Shown piece after piece: positions 5,275 through 5,409 of a stretch of DNA of 5,409 nucleotides. A program made the translations under genes and the position numbers. The notes below the pieces were generated by a model. That model was not told the DNA's origin. It saw only the letters and a program-made list of their open reading frames with translations, and searched no databases. This DNA is from Nitrospirota bacterium (GTDB lineage: Bacteria > Nitrospirota > UBA9217), in the NCBI GenBank assembly GCA_013334545.1, contig JAAXXJ010000222.1:1-5409 (forward strand). Reading direction: 5' to 3'. Position 1 is the stretch's first letter. Each line of letters opens with the position of its first letter.

Positions 5275-5409
5275 CAGCCTTTTTCTTCGCCGCGTGCTGC
5301 TCGAACAGCACTTCCTTCATGAGCGCACAGGCCTCGATGACCTTGGGATTGGCCACGCGATAGAAGATGTTCACACCTTCCCGCCTCGTTGTCAGGATGC
5401 CCTTGTGAC
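5261..5409 (-). CDS. ArsR/SmtB-family transcriptional repressor, C-terminal part (5' end outside window)
   Basis: The last 48 residues of a winged-helix regulator run off the window edge. KGILTTRREGVNIFYRVANP (2-21) matches the beta-wing and following strand of ArsR/SmtB proteins, and KVIEACALMKEVLFEQ (22-37) is the C-terminal dimer helix. Cys27 in this helix is the only Cys in view. In the sulfide/persulfide-sensing members (SqrR/BigR) two Cys are used, one in an earlier helix and one in the C-terminal region, so a persulfide sensor is possible but cannot be tested without the missing N-terminus. The position just upstream of, and on the same strand as, the transporter pair suggests it represses that operon. 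The gene ends in TGA with no hairpin like the SECIS above. Confidence 0.8.
   Translation of the reverse strand, partial: HKGILTTRREGVNIFYRVANPKVIEACALMKEVLFEQHAAKKKAVSGA

Overview
The window reads as a chromosomal segment of a moderately GC-rich Gram-negative (diderm) bacterium. The lptD gene requires an outer membrane, and the general style of the proteins resembles Deltaproteobacteria (Geobacter-like) or Nitrospirae-like lineages. That taxonomic guess is by impression only, without a search.

Left block, plus strand (1-3497). In order: the C-terminal part of the LPS-assembly outer-membrane protein LptD, the small trimeric protein CutA, an endonuclease III-like HhH-GPD DNA glycosylase with an imperfect iron-sulfur ligand set, a membrane-anchored M23 (LytM-type) peptidoglycan endopeptidase, and a cold-shock protein with a long leader. 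These are housekeeping genes of envelope and nucleic-acid maintenance. The M23 gene probably has its own promoter. The csp gene is followed by a rho-independent terminator.

Middle (3498-4027). About 530 bases hold no gene I can support. They contain the csp terminator, a second and perfect plus-strand terminator with no assigned gene (a possible small RNA end), an inverted repeat, and a minus-strand terminator for the convergent operon from the right.

Right block, minus strand (5409-4028). Transcription order is an ArsR-family repressor (only its C-terminus is in the window), then two half-size YeeE/YedE-family membrane proteins overlapping by ATGA. The first half carries the family's conserved Cys in an RGCTSGQ motif. 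In the second half the Cys codon of the conserved GGY-C-PGTS motif is TGA, and the reading frame continues for 86 more codons of clear family sequence. Starting 13 bases after this TGA there is a perfect 7-bp hairpin with a GGUC apical loop, the form and distance expected of a bacterial SECIS element. I therefore read this gene as a selenocysteine-containing YeeE/YedE (thiosulfate-transporter-like) protein. It is the main discovery candidate in the window. By homology the two halves would together form one sulfur- or selenium-species transporter in the inner membrane, probably under ArsR control.
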